From: Galerina marginata
Lineage: Eukaryota > Basidiomycota > Agaricomycetes > Agaricales > Galerinaceae
Direction of reading: 5' to 3'
DNA length: 64,000 nucleotides
NCBI GenBank assembly: GCA_023014335.1
Contig: JAECYW010000003.1
Span: forward strand, 1 to 64,000
The translations under genes and the position numbers were made by a program. This document shows positions 12,600-24,788 of this stretch, piece after piece. The notes under the pieces were generated by a model. The model searched no databases. It saw nothing but the letters and a program-made list of their open reading frames with translations, and was not told the DNA's origin. How positions within the stretch are numbered: position 1 is the first letter of the stretch; the number at the start of each line of letters is the position of its first letter.

Positions 12600-13738
12600 A
12601 TGCTCGAGAACGACTGGATTAATTTCACTCTTGCAATGTTATTTGAGTTCTATGGGGTTATGTGTGCTGCAATGGCTTACGTCGTCGTCGTTGCACTTTC
12701 CTATCTTTGCATTCACGCACTGAAGGGGAAAGCATCATCGCGTTACTCAACACCAAAACGGCGCTTTAACATCCTCTATATAAGCCTCCTTCTGTTACTC
12801 AGTACTCTCTCACTGATACAGCAGGCTTACACGACAATAACACTTTTTATTTCGCAAGAGGGCAAATCGTGGTTCGATACTATCCCGGTCATTTTGCCAT
12901 TCACGGTTTGGGCTGCAAATGGCTTCATGGTAAATAGTCCTCTTGCACGAATCAATCTATCACTCATCCTTTCTCATAGATCTGGCGCTGTATAATGCTT
13001 TATCAAGGCGTTTTCACCAAATACCGAATACTGTTGATCGGCGTCCTATTTCTGTCCGCTTTACTTTCGCTTGGTGAGCCTTACTAGTAACTGTCGTAGC
13101 GCAATCCCTCACGGTCGTAATTCAGCCGCTGGAATTATCTATTTAATTCCATTTTCATCGCATGGTGTGTCCTTTATTAAATCTTAACTGGTTCTTGATT
13201 GAATGCATCACAATTTCAGCCAAAGGAATATTATTTTCATTTGAATCCGGACGTATGTACCCAGTAATCTATAGGGCCGCTTTACTTGCACCAACCGCCT
13301 CAACAAGCACCAATATCATTCTTTCGGGTCTGATTATTTCTCGAATTCTATATCACCACAAGAATATCAAAAAAGCACTGGGGACGCCACAAACATCGAT
13401 TTACTCCAGAATTGTGGCCACGTGTATTGACTCGTGCGTCTTGATTGCCGTAGTGGGCGTGATTTATATGGTCATTTTCTTGAATAACCTCCCTGGCATG
13501 GAAGTTCCGCTATACCTTCTCCCACAGATTTGCGTGAGTACAGTTATCTGTTTGCCCAAAAGTATACCTTGAAACTCAGAATATTTATCTCTTGTAGGCT
13601 ATATCACCTTTCATGATCATCTACAGGGATGCACATGGAAGTGACACCACAAGCTTAAAGCCCGCGCTTAGTGTTGGGAATATGATAGAAAGGGAGATTC
13701 GTTTCGTTACGCCAAATTCAACTAGAGAAGAAGTTTGA
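12600..13738 (+). CDS. Multi-pass (7TM-like) membrane protein, paralogue A
   Basis: I infer five exons: 12600-12929, 12980-13073, 13126-13164, 13220-13533 and 13598-13738, with introns of 50-64 nt. The phases are consistent. Hydrophobic segments include MCAAMAYVVVVALSYLCIHA, FNILYISLLLLLSTL, VILPFTVWAANGFM joined to IWRC, YRILLIGVLFLSALLSL, NIILSGLIISRILYHH, CVLIAVVGVIYMVIF and a final IC/AISPFMIIYR. The W-R pair after a spliced MIWR and the RILYH / IYSRI..CI.S motifs are typical of a large Agaricomycete family of roughly seven-helix proteins of unknown function. The tail is a short polar cytoplasmic-like segment ending REIRFVTPNST. B, C and D in this window are paralogues. Compared with B, A carries one extra intron (13165-13219) and a different exon-4 start. 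The function is unknown; sensing or transport is guesswork. Confidence 0.8.
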
Positions 13739-14410
13739 AGTCAGTTCACTAGTGATCCTCGAGTAGATACACGCACGAACTGTTACATATTAAATAATCA
13801 TCTTCCAGATCGCAATGAAAGTTATGCGGCAAAAAAGCATAACAAGTCAAAGTCGTGTAGGTCTGAATCAGGTGCCAACGCGAGTTCAATGAGGGACAAT
13901 TAACTTATTAATAATGACTTTACAAGACTATTAACATATATGTTCATGCGTATAAATCAGTTGATCATCGCTCTACTGACAGGTTGAATGGATGCCCTTG
14001 ACGGTGCGGAATTTCAGACGGGAGAATGAATGAAACAAATGATCATCAGAACGGGGCCTTCTTCCACAGCACCATTTTTGAGATATCAGATTCCATGAAA
14101 TCGTGAACAGGCAGAATTTTCGTACGAATTCAATATCACTGCCATCATGATAGCCATGATAGTCGCATCATATTGCTGAAACCTCTTCTATCAGTCCGTC
14201 GAAGCAGACCCGATATTGCCTTGTTACCATGTCCCGGACTCCCAGATTTTTTACTGTTAAATAGCCACCATCCTTATATTGAAATTTCCCTGCCCCTCTA
14301 TTTTTCACACCATCACCTCAATAACTACTTTCTAGCTGGGACAGCTTATTAGGACCCTTCGAACGAACTATCTACCCTGGAATCCCGGTTTTACACGTCT
14401 GACCGCAATC
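13739..14410 (+). other. Spacer between genes A and B
   Basis: No gene is seen. The right part (about 14024-14410) is the duplicated upstream region matching 12217-12599. The left part (13739-14020) appears unique, and includes an AT-rich stretch and the 3' flank of gene A. Confidence 0.5.
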
Positions 14411-15480
14411 ATGGACCAGGCCTATAATTTCAATCTCACAAATTTATTGAAGTGTTTTGGGGGTATATGTGCTGCAATGGCTTACGTCGTCGTCCTTGCA
14501 CTTTCCTACCTTTGCATCCATGCATTTGTAAAGGGGAAAGCATCATCCTGCTATTCAACACCGAAACGGCGCTTTAACATCCTCTATATAACCCTCCTTC
14601 TGTCGCTCAGTACTTTCACGATGATCGAGGAAACTTATGGCACGACAATGACACTTTTAACAATTCAAAATGGCGCAGCGTGGTACGCAAGTGGACCTGT
14701 CATTTTGCCGTTCACAGTCTGGGCTGCAGATGGCTTCATGGTAAATAATTCTTTTGAGTGAACCAGTCTATCGCCCAGTCTTTCCTTATAGATCTGGCGC
14801 TGCAAAGTACTTTATCAAGGTGTTTCTACCAAGTATCAAATACTGTTAATCGGCGTTTTATTGCTGCTTGCTTTGAGTTCGGTTGGTGAGCCTTACCAGT
14901 AACTATCGTAGCGCAATAGCTCATGGTAATAATTCAGGCGCTGGAATTATCTATCTAATCCCATTGTCACCACATGCTGGGTCCTTTGTTAATCTTATCG
15001 CCTGGGTAGTGTCAACTGCCTATATACTTGTGGCAACCGTCACGACAATCACTAACGTCATTCTTTCGGCTCTTATTGTTTTTCGCATTCTATATCACCA
15101 AAGGCATATCAAAAAAACACTGGGGACGTCACATACATCGATTTACTCCAGAATTATAGCCATGTGTATTGAGTCGTGCGCCTTGATTGCCATAGTCGCC
15201 GTGGTATTTATGATCATTTTGTTGAATGATTTGCCTGGCTCGGAAGTTCCACTATACCTTCTCCCCCAAATCTGCGTGAGTACATTTATTTTGTTCCCCA
15301 AAAGTCTTCATTGAAGCGCTGAGTTTTAATTGCTTGCAGACTATATCACCGCTTATGATCGTCTACCGGGTCGCACATGGAAGAGACGCTACAAGCATGG
15401 CGCCCTCACTTAGCGTTAACAACGTCATAGAAAGGGAGATTCAGTTCATTACGCCAAATTCAAGCGGAGGAGGAGTTTGA
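14411..15480 (+). CDS. Multi-pass (7TM-like) membrane protein, paralogue B
   Basis: Four exons join in phase: 14411-14740, 14792-14885, 14938-15275 and 15340-15480. Exon 1 is exactly 330 nt, as in A and D, and exon 2 is 94 nt, as in A. Helix-forming segments match A: GICAAMAYVVVLALSYLCIH, FNILYITLLLSL, VILPFTVWAADGFM-IWRC, and an uninterrupted exon 3 with SFVNLIAWVVSTAYILVATV, VILSALIVFRILYHQ, CALIAIVAVVFMIILL and LPQIC-TISPLMIVYR. The tail ends EIQFITPNSSGGGV. It arose as the second member of a 1.8 kb tandem duplication with A and appears intact. It is an Agaricomycete multi-pass membrane protein of unknown role. Confidence 0.82.
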
Positions 15481-15829
15481 AGTTAGTCAACTACTGATAC
15501 TGGAGTAGATGCACGTACGAGTTGTTATCCATTATTCTGCTCCCAGAGTCCCAGATTGCTATGTCATGTGGCCAGCGAAAGAATTCAAAATCGTGTAAAA
15601 AAAGGTGGAAACGCGGGATGGGGGATGGGACAGCGGCTAGTGTAACTGTCATATACGATTTTGTGCTATAGAAAACTATAAAATAGAGAGCCTGAGTACT
15701 AGGCGCAAGGTAGATGTGCTTACACCAGAGCCATTGGTCTAAAGAAATGAATGCCGAAACAGCAATATCTAAAACTGAGAGCTAGACGGACGAATAGATA
15801 AATCTGCAAGGTCCAACGACCGCTGATAA
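15481..15829. other. Intergenic, no gene seen
   Basis: This is the 3' flank of gene B and AT-rich DNA up to module M copy 2. No RNA gene, repeat end or ORF with a recognisable domain is visible. Confidence 0.5.
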
Positions 15830-16980
15830 TTGCGGATGTGCATGGAGTATGCATCGATCGCATTTGGGAATCGAGACGCGTCGGCGTCGCGCCATCGGAT
15901 TAGTCACGTGTTGCGAGTTGGGATCAATTTTCGCCTTCCCGCGCTCCAGAGTCCAATCACCACTCTTCCGTGTCCGTTTCCTGCTTTGTGTGTTCGTTTA
16001 TCTATCTACAATTCTCTTTCGATCCTCTATATGATGCTGAATTCACTTTCTGCCTCTATTCATCGCGGACCTTTGACGCCTTGAAGATCCGTACGAATCG
16101 TGGAACGCCGCGCATTGTACATGCTGCTACTCGGTTTTCCTGCTTTTTTCACGATCTTTAGGGTGTCCTACCGCGGTTCTAACTTAGAGTGAGTAAAAAA
16201 GTTTCTTGGACTTCAACTTTTCGCTAACCTTCTCTAAGAACTACGGCTCATAGTACGACAAACCACGCGCCTGGACCTGTTCCATCCTGATCCCACCCAC
16301 GAAAGTGCGAATTTTGCATTGTCATTGGGATGGGAACAGGGGCTAGTGGAGGAACGAGACGATTGTGTACGTACCTCCTGGTCTGTTTCTTCCCCTGAAG
16401 TAGATGCTGAGCCTACTTTGTCTCGTTCATTAGCTCCCAGTTGGCGATATCCTGCCCATCAAGATCCGCTTTGGCGCCACAGTTGCCTTCACTCACGAGA
16501 TCATCGCTTTCGACGGGCGTCCTCCGCCCCTTTACTCAAGCTCCAGCCTCTCGCTAGCTCACCCCACATCCTCCAACGGGAATAAGAGCCCCGTCGCGCA
16601 GCTGCATCTCTGCACCTCCATCATCTTCCAATCCTGCCCACCGACTTCCCGTCTGCTGTTCGACCTCCTTCTTGAGTGTCTTCCACGAGCGCTGCTACCA
16701 TCGCCACGATGCTCGATCGGCGCATTGATCGTCCATTGGATCTGTGCATCGAGCTGGATCTACACCCCCTGTTCACGGCCATCCCCACGGCATGCCCTAT
16801 CGTCATCTGTCCCCCATCCCCCCGCCCCTAGCGGTGAGGATACCTAGCGACCCGACTCAACTCCCACTTACTTTCCCGTCCATGTGAGTGCTGCAGGCGC
16901 CGCTCAAGTTACTCAACGTCATCACCAGTCCTCTTCGCCTAGAACTCACTCCAACTCGAAAGCTACAGAAAACCTCGACG
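15830..16980 (+). repeat. CACGTG module M, copy 2
   Basis: The CACGTG core is at 15905-15910, preceded by gagacgcgtcggcgtcgcgcc. It is followed by the gggatcaatttt block, tcgatcctctatatgatgc, acgacaaaccacgcgcctgg and gtacgtacctcctgg, in the same order as the copies at 7.1, 28.65, 32.1 and 37.1 kb. No coding capacity is seen. Confidence 0.6.
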
Positions 16981-19900
16981 AATCTCCCAGAGCTGTCGTC
17001 GCAGCCTTTACGGCTGCCGTACCCGTCTTCCTTCCCTCCCTCCTTTCTTTTATCAGCCTTGCTGCCCATCAGTCGCGGCGCAGTACCATATCGTCGTCGC
17101 TGACGGAGGAGATGCCCGCTTGACGGAGTTTTCGGCGCCTTGACGGTGTATGACGGGGCGGGGGAGAGCGGTGGAATGATGCGAGAGGGGGGACGGGATG
17201 GGGCGAAGCCAGAAGACGGTGCTGATGAGGCGTTGGGAGTCAAGTTTTTTCTGGCAATGGTACAGCCAATCGACGCAACGGGCGGATTTGCGAACCGTCC
17301 TCGCAGCCCCCACCCCACCCCTCCCTGCACGATAGCACAGCCGTCGTGCTGCCCATCCAGCTGCGCCGCAGGACCTCGTCGTCGTCGTTGATGGCGGGGA
17401 TCCATGCGTAGGAAGTGTTCTCGCCGCGTTAGCGGGTGCGGGTGTATGAAGGGATGGAGGGACAGAAGGGATGTGCGACGGGGCTGGGCGGGGCGGAGTG
17501 CTGCCGCTGACGCTGCTATAATGCTGGACTAAGGCTGGCGTTGATGCCAGTGCCGGTTCTGCCAGTCGGCAGGTGGGCATGAGAGGAGTGGGAGGGGAGG
17601 ATGATACAACGACTGCGGACCGGCCATCTATCACCTCAGCCGTGTTCCGTCCGTAGGTGTGTAGCAGGCGCAGAAATCTAATTCTATGGCCGTCTGCGTT
17701 GCTGCCCCGCTACCGCACCCGTCCTCCCTCCCTGCACCTCAGCTTCGCTGCTATGCTGTCGTGCTGTCCATGCAGCCGCGCTGCAAGATCTCGTCGTTGT
17801 CGCTGACGGATGGCTTTCCTGCGTTCGAAGATTCGCATTGATGGGTGCGGGTGTATGAAGGGATAAAGAGGCGGAAGGGACGGAGGTGGGGCGATGGGGC
17901 GGAACGGGACGGGGCGGAAGCTGGTGCAGGAATGAGGGTGATGTCGGTGCCTGCGCTGGGGCAGGCGGGCGTGAGAGGAGGGGGAGGAGGAGGAACTCAA
18001 CCGCACTCCCTGCTCCCTCCCTGCTCCGACTTCTCTGCACGACCTAGAGTTCGCCACGTCGACGTATATATCGACCCCGCCATCTAAGTTCTCAAGCCTT
18101 CGTCGCAGCCCTCATCGCTCCTATCATCTCAGCCGTGCTCCCTCCGCCGGCGTGTAGCAGGCGCAAGGAATCTAAATGCTATGGGTGTCTGTGTAGCTGC
18201 TACCGTTACCGCACCCGTCCTCTCTTCCTGGACCTCAGCTGCATTGTCGTGCTGTCGTGCTGTCCATCCAGTCGCGCCGCAGGACCTCGCTGTCGTCGCT
18301 GCTGGAGGAGCTGTCCGCGTTGGAAGATTTTTCGTTGTGTTCGGGTGCGGGTGCAGGGGCGGAGAGATAGAGGGGAGGTGCGATGCGGTGGCGAGAAGGA
18401 GGGGGAGGGGGAGGGGGAAGAGGAGAAGGGAAAGGAAAAGTGAACGACACTATCGTCTTGGAGGAATAATCAACGCATATATCGACCCAGGCCGTACCGC
18501 GCCGTCGATAGGTAATGCGCGTGCGGACCCGTCATCTGACTCCTCAAGTCGTCGTCGTATTTCTCATCGCTGCCGTGCCCATCCATCCTCCCTTCATCTC
18601 AGCTGTGTTCCGACCGCGGGAGTTTAACAGACGCAGGGATCTAATACTGGTGCCATTATCGCTGCTCTCACCGCTGCAGCAACCCCCCCCCCCCCTCCCT
18701 TCCTCCCTCCCTGCACCCCAGCTGTGCTGTGCTGGTGGACGGGTTTCCTGCGTAGGAAGAGCTCTCGTCGCATTAAGGGTGAGGGTGTATGAAGGGATGG
18801 AGGGATAGCAGGGATGTGTGATTTGGCGGGGTGGGGCGGGGTTGGTGGAAGCTGGTGCCGCTATGGCGTTGGGGCATCGCTTCCTGCTGGTGCTGGTTCT
18901 GTCGGCGGGCGGGGGTGTTTAACCCAGGGATGGGGAAGAAGAGGCAGGGACAGAGTGGGGAGATGGGGCGGACAGGCGAACAGACGTGATGAGGCGGGGC
19001 GGGACGGGACGGGCAGCTGGTGCTGCTGAGGGTTTAGCAGATGTTGCGGCTGGTGCTGGTACTGCCACTGTCTGCAGGCCCACGCGCGCGCAAGACAGGG
19101 AGGAGAAAGCGAATGAGGGGGCGATCCTGTCGTCTTGGAGGCGAAATACCAATACCAAGCGCTAAACGAGTACGACGTCGGCGCATCCGCCGTCGCACCC
19201 CTGAACCACTGTCACTCCCATCCTCCCGCCCGTCACCTCAACCGTGTTCCGTTGGCGGGTGTGCAGCGGGCGTGTTCTCCCACCATCGCTGGTTCTCCTT
19301 TTTACTCCTCACCACTGCGCAGCCCTCCTCCCGCCGCACGCCTCGAGCTGCCCATCCAGCCGCGCGGTGGTATCGCATCATCGTCGCTGGTGGTGGAGCT
19401 GCCTTCCTTGGGATAGAATTTCGTCGCGTTGACGGGTGTGATGGAGTGAGGGGACGGGTAGGGGTGGAGGGAGGGGGAAAGGGAGGGGGAGGGAGGGGGA
19501 AAGGGAGGGGGAGGGTGGGTGGGTGGGAGGGAGGGTGGGCGATGTGGAGGTTTGCAGCGGGAGAGGGAGGTGCAGTGGGATCGGGCGGAGAGGATGGGAC
19601 GGGATGGAGCAGGGACCTGCTAAAGCGTTGGGCCGGTACTGGTGCCAGCGGTAGGCAGGGCGTGTTTGTGGACTGGGAAAGAAGAGGAGGAGGAGGAGGG
19701 GCAGGAGGGAAGAATGTTTTCGTCATACGAAAGTCAGTGACGTATGCTCTGGGGCGGACGATTAGCGAGGCGGGGTGCGGCGTGCTCGTTTGGTTTACTA
19801 CCCAGGGAGGAGGGAGAAGACGAAGACAAATACGTGATGTCAGCCACCTACCTTTCCTCTCGACCGCACTCTCACCTATCAACGCATAGATCCAACCCTC

Positions 19901-20160
19901 CCGCGCCGCCGGTTGATGGCGCTGCTGCTGCCGGCATATTCACCTTTTGAGTCTTCGAGCTCTAAGCCGGCAGTTCGAGCCCAGCAGCTGCGAGTAGACT
20001 GGAAGATCCTGCGCACTCTGCTCCTAGGAGGAGGGTTGGATGCTCCCCAGCCTTCCCAGCTCGCCCTCGCCTCTTCGCCTCTGTCAGCGACAACGTCATC
20101 GCCATCACCAACGGTTTCCTCGACTGTCTGCTCTCACCGATTACGCTAGAACGGCTCCTT
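16981..20160. repeat. G/C-skewed degenerate tandem repeat block III
   Basis: This is the largest copy of the block, with sentence repeats near 17090, 17365, 17795, 18280, 18720 and 19370, so the local period is about 0.3-0.65 kb. A 13-C run lies at about 18683-18695 and a GGGAGG-type simple repeat at about 19440-19540. The long plus-strand frame at 19041-19889 reads Arg/Gly/Ser-rich low complexity and has no domain. Confidence 0.65.
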
Positions 20161-23100
20161 TAAATCGCACCCTCCCTCAATGCCTCGTGGTGCCGTTGCT
20201 GCGCCTGCGCCCTCGTACCCCTCATCTCGACTCTTAGCCTTCCCCACCTGAATCCACGCCTCCAGGTTAAACCTCACCTAACCTCAAGCAGCATCCGCCC
20301 CCCTGCATGCGGAGAATCTGCGCGTCATTTGGTCATGAAGCAACACCAGCAGCCATATCCTTACGGCAGAAGCAGGAGCAGCTCCAACACCTGCCCGCGC
20401 GGCTTCGTCCTCCTCGGGTTCTGCTTCTGCTACCTGGTCAGATAGCGGGAGCTGACCTGCGCGGTGCTACTGACCTCGTTGAGCCCTCGCATCCCAGCGT
20501 TACTCGCTGCCTACCCAGTCAGCCCTGACCATCACAATCGCGCACCCGACCCGTCCATCCCCCGTCAAAGCACGGCATCATTCTTTCCTCGCTAAAGGCA
20601 AACTTCGATCGATGGAAACTTAAAGCTGGCCTAGATCGTACCATCGTCGCTCATGGAGGAGTTGCTCCCTCAGGAAGGGTTTTCGGGGAACCAGACGGGG
20701 AAGGTTCAAGGCGGGCTTCTGGTGCTGCATAGAGTATGCGCTTGAGCTGAGATTTATGCTAGTACTACGACTGCTTTTACCGGCGTGCGGGCGGGCGGTG
20801 TGAGCTGGCGAAGAGGAGGAGGAGTTGTTCAAGATGCGATGCTTTGGCCTTGGTGAATACCAATATGATGAAGAAAACGAATATGTGAAGTCGATGATGG
20901 ATGGCGTACTCGAGCTCCTTACCCCTCTCGACAGCAGTTGGTCTTTAGCTATCAGTTCTTTTTTGTACCAGGCTCAACTTCGCCACGTCCACCCTGCTTC
21001 TTTTTCCTTCCTCTTGCTTAAATCTACGACTATCTATGTTTGTCGTTACTGCGCTCGCACCCCTCGCCTCTTAGCACTCCCAAGCTTAACTGACGCCTCC
21101 ATTTGAAACAAATTAGCCTCCGAGTCATTCAACGCCAGGCCCCGTCCAGCGGAGAATCCTGCTCATCGTTCAGTCCCATTGACAGCACAGTCTTACGAGT
21201 AAGCTCGTACGAGCAGCAGGCTTCAGCTTTCTGTGCTCTTTCACACATCTCGAACTGACGCTTCCCAGAATGCCAGGCGGACCAGCTGGTGAATATATCG
21301 ATTCAACCCCACTCTGCGGCCCATCCGCGTCGTCCAGCCTTAATCAGGCTCGAGTGTCGACGCCAAAACTGGAGCCAATCGCAGGAATGAAGCGTTCGGT
21401 GCGAAGAAGAACGTTGGGCATGTCTTGTTTCCTTTCTCTCGTGGATGTATAGATGCTGATGTCCAATTTGAAGCGAAGTCGAAAGGGTATCAAATGTATC
21501 TATTTTCTATACCCGCGATGCTTAGAAATTAGTGTTTCCTCGACTAAGGTTCTTTCCTTGAGTTTGCGATGTAGCTTTTCCTATAATGAATGTACGCTGT
21601 GAACAAAGCGGCGAATGACCAACACGTCAAGGGGATTGATTTAATTATCTACTTTATGTCTTTACCCTCACATCTGTGATGCACTGTAAGTTAACAAATT
21701 CCTAGGCAAAATGCGTCAGCGAATTTTTCAGGAGACGAATTTGTGATATTGCAACCGAACTATTGTGGAACATGGTTCAAAGGGCCCAACGGCAGAAAGA
21801 GCATGACATTCGAGCACAAGTTATGTGTCAAAACAAGGAGAAGAGTGTTCGAGAGTCAGAAAACGAAATCGAATTATATCAGGGACACGTTGTTAAAACG
21901 TTTGTTTTGAGCTTGGCCGCCATTAATGCCTCAACTGGTGCTGGTCAATCACTGTTCTATAGTTTAGCAGAAGCGAAAACGCGACTGAGGTGTAGGCCAG
22001 AAATTGGGCGCGACAAGCATTAATGGCGGCCGAGGATAAAACGTCACTAGACAGGTAGACAATATGATGATCGTTGGTGAAATAGAGGTTGAGGAACGCG
22101 GGTGTTGAGTTGTTAAGAAAGGTTGCCAGTAAAACGTACAGGAAGATACGATTTCGTGAGGACTGGAAATCGGGTTAGACCCAAAGATACATTCAAAGCC
22201 ATAAAATTAACCGTTCTGCTGAAATTATATCAGAAAGCTTCCAAAAAAAGTCAAATCAAACTCGCGAAAATAAGAAAGACGCGGAAGGAAGAATGTGGAT
22301 TGTTATCGCCACATTTCCTTCAAAAATACAGCCAGAACACATAAGGAATGAGAGGAAAATGTGGGCAAACATACAGGAAATAACGACGCACCGAGGACCA
22401 AAAGCGGGGACGGCAAAGTTAGGGACGGACCTAGCCGCCACCGAGGTATGTCTGAAAGGGTATTGGATCCAACTATCCGGTAGGTTATTGCCTTAAACGC
22501 AAGCGGAAAGAAACGTCAGAATGTCGAACCTGCCGATTAGAAGAACGCAGGTACCGCTGACGAAATTTATTTGGAGAAACATCGAGATGAGGGCGGTTCA
22601 AGCGCCTATGATGGGGAACGAAGAAAATGAGAGGACCTGAGAAGGCCGGGAAAAACGTACAGGACGATATGATCCGTTGGAGACCGAGAAACGGTTTCCA
22701 AGAGTGAAAAAGACGTGTATTGAAAGATTTCGAATTTAATCGTCTCTCTGGAGTTGGATCATAAATCGGGAACGAAGGGGAAACAATAATCGTCAACCGA
22801 ACCCGTTGAAGTAGAAAAAGACTGAGATACCACAGGTGGAATCGTTTCGCCAGTTTTTCTTGCAAATATGCCTGGAAAGCAGGTGTGGGCCCGCGGACTT
22901 GTATTGTACCCGGTAGCTTCTCAGCCTGGATTCAAAGGTGTGTCCAGTTCCAGATTTAAGCGACGTTTCGATCGAGAGAATCCACGGGAGGTTATTAACT
23001 CTCCGAACGTCGAAGGAAGGGCCAGAAGGTACGTCACTGGGGTACTGAAGTGGAGGTGAGAACGGTGGAAAGAGTGACTGAGGCTGAAGTAAACTCGGCC

Positions 23101-23880
23101 GATAAGTGAGCGAAAGTTCTCCAGGCTGACAATCCGAAACCGAAGAAGACGCAAACGCATGTGGAAAGGGTCGTTACGGCGCAAGAGCGATTGTTGGACA
23201 TGACGTTGGCAATCACTAGCAATACACATCCAATTCTCCAGAGGTAACCGCGGAAAATTAGACAAGGAGAGGTCAGTCAGCGCGTCGGTGCCGGTGATCA
23301 TAAGTGTACCCACTCTAATTTCGACAAATGTCATGCGAGGTCAATCGCCTGATAAAACGTTTCTCAAGCAGATGTCTATTGGTCCTAGGCAAATAATGGT
23401 CACGAAGGGGCGAAAAAAAGAGGAAAAACTCACGTATCACGACAGGGAAAAGGTCCAAAACCAGGTAAAACCTTTTCAAATCCTCTAGCTCGCAGTACCG
23501 CGATTCTTCCTCAAAAGTCAAATCATATGAGAATGCTCTGTAGAGAGAATGAGCGCTAATGAAACGATCGGGGTTAGGAAGCAGGGTAAGCCCATGGACA
23601 TCGAGCCTGCGCAGTGTGAGCCCGGCGAGGGGTGAATAGCATCGTTGTGTTCCTTGATGACTTGACGGTGAGGTGGAGTCAACAGAAGCAGAGTGGAGGC
23701 ATAAGCAACGTGAGAGTGCAGTGTTGAACGGTGAGCGCTGAGCTCTTGTGGAGGCGAGGGCGTCAGAGGTCGAGCTCGCTTCAGAGCTTGTTCGACGACG
23801 TGGAGGGTGTCGAGCAGACTGTTATCAACGTTGATCAAGAGAACTCGGAGAAAATTCCCACGGATATTTTTAGGTACATC
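20161..23880 (+). repeat. Dispersed element S, copy 3 (decayed)
   Basis: This is the longest copy. It carries all landmarks of copies 1 and 2, including gcgcgtcatttggtc (20320), the 21885-22035 block that matches 3270-3400 at high identity, 22675-23100 (matches 4130-4570) and 23560-23870 (matches 11470-11720). No ORF is conserved between the copies, so I call no gene. Confidence 0.6.
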
Positions 23881-24068
23881 TCAATGATGATGCCGCTCAG
23901 CGGACTATGTTTCTATGTGCATCGAATCTTACTTCATGGGATCAGACACTAGGAGGAAAATTAAAATATTATTTCCATTCATGAAAACACAACTAAATAT
24001 CCATATGCCAGCCACAAATCGTCTTGCCGTCATTCCGGATCCCATCCTCCCAAAAGAAAATGGAAGAA

Positions 24069-24788
24069 TCAATGTATCGCATTTGCAGCAGTACCTGTAA
24101 CCTTCGATTCCACCTTCGAGAGCGTTGTCGCCGCCTTGCCAACTCCAGGAATAAACCTGCCGACCTTCGCTACACCACCCGAGACGGTGGACATGGCTTT
24201 CAGGTCAAATTTCACGAGGCCTTTGGCCGCTTTCTTCAATTTTGAAAAGAACCCCCTGCGATGGATTGCATTGGCACCCGCGTTGGTGAGACGCGATTCG
24301 GCTTTAGCCGCTAGCCCGACGCCTTTTCCCACTCCCGGGATGAATCTGGTGGCTTTGGATACGGCGCCTGAGGCGGCAGACGCTACTCTCAGGTCAACCT
24401 TCGCTAGGCCTTTCCCTGCTTTCGCGAGATCGTGCCCGAGATGTTTGAAGAAGCCCCTGCTCTCGAGGTCGAATTCATCGCGCTGTGTTTGAAGTATGTA
24501 TCCCGTCAGTTCAGATCATGGGGTGGAGTAGTAGCTGTTAGACGCACCGCAAAATACTCGTCCTCTGTGTTGAGCTCCCGAGCGAATAAGGCAGGAGATC
24601 GCTCAAAGATGCCGTCGGGCTTGTAATCGTAGGAGCGCTCAACCAAACTTGCAGGAAAAATTTAACATGAATGCATCGATGTATTACAACAAAACCTACT
24701 TTGATCCGAGCTCTGGTAGAGGCGCAGACGCAACGAGGCTAATGGACAGGCAAAAGAAAACGAAAGAAAGTAGGCCAGTTCGGGACAT
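24069..24788 (-). CDS. Secreted cationic two-repeat precursor (Kex2-type)
   Basis: Three exons join in phase: 24788-24700, 24647-24548 and 24482-24069, with introns of 52 and 65 nt, giving 200 aa. The ATG at 24788 starts a signal peptide (hydrophobic residues about 6-21, then ASA before PLPEL). Residues about 23-72 are an acidic leader rich in E/D that ends ESR. Two diverged, cysteine-free repeats of about 67 and 61 residues follow. Each starts GFF(K/S), has AKGL.K.DL near residue 14, RFIPGVGK in the middle, K(A/V)ES further on, and ends ANAIH. A dibasic RR separates repeat 1 from repeat 2. Both repeats are Lys/Arg-, Ala- and Gly-rich with a strong net positive charge. The layout resembles fungal Kex2-processed repeat precursors, and the composition resembles linear cationic host-defence-type peptides. 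I do not recognise the family; antimicrobial, signalling and effector roles are all open. Confidence 0.75.

Noticed and set aside
19041..19889. 282-codon plus-strand ORF
   Set aside because: It is Arg/Gly-rich and driven by GGGAGG repeats. It is absent as an ORF from the equivalent parts of blocks I and II.
24069..24788. Basidiomycete lipopeptide mating pheromone
   Set aside because: There is no C-terminal CaaX box, and there is an N-terminal signal peptide with large cationic repeats. It is not the B-locus pheromone type.
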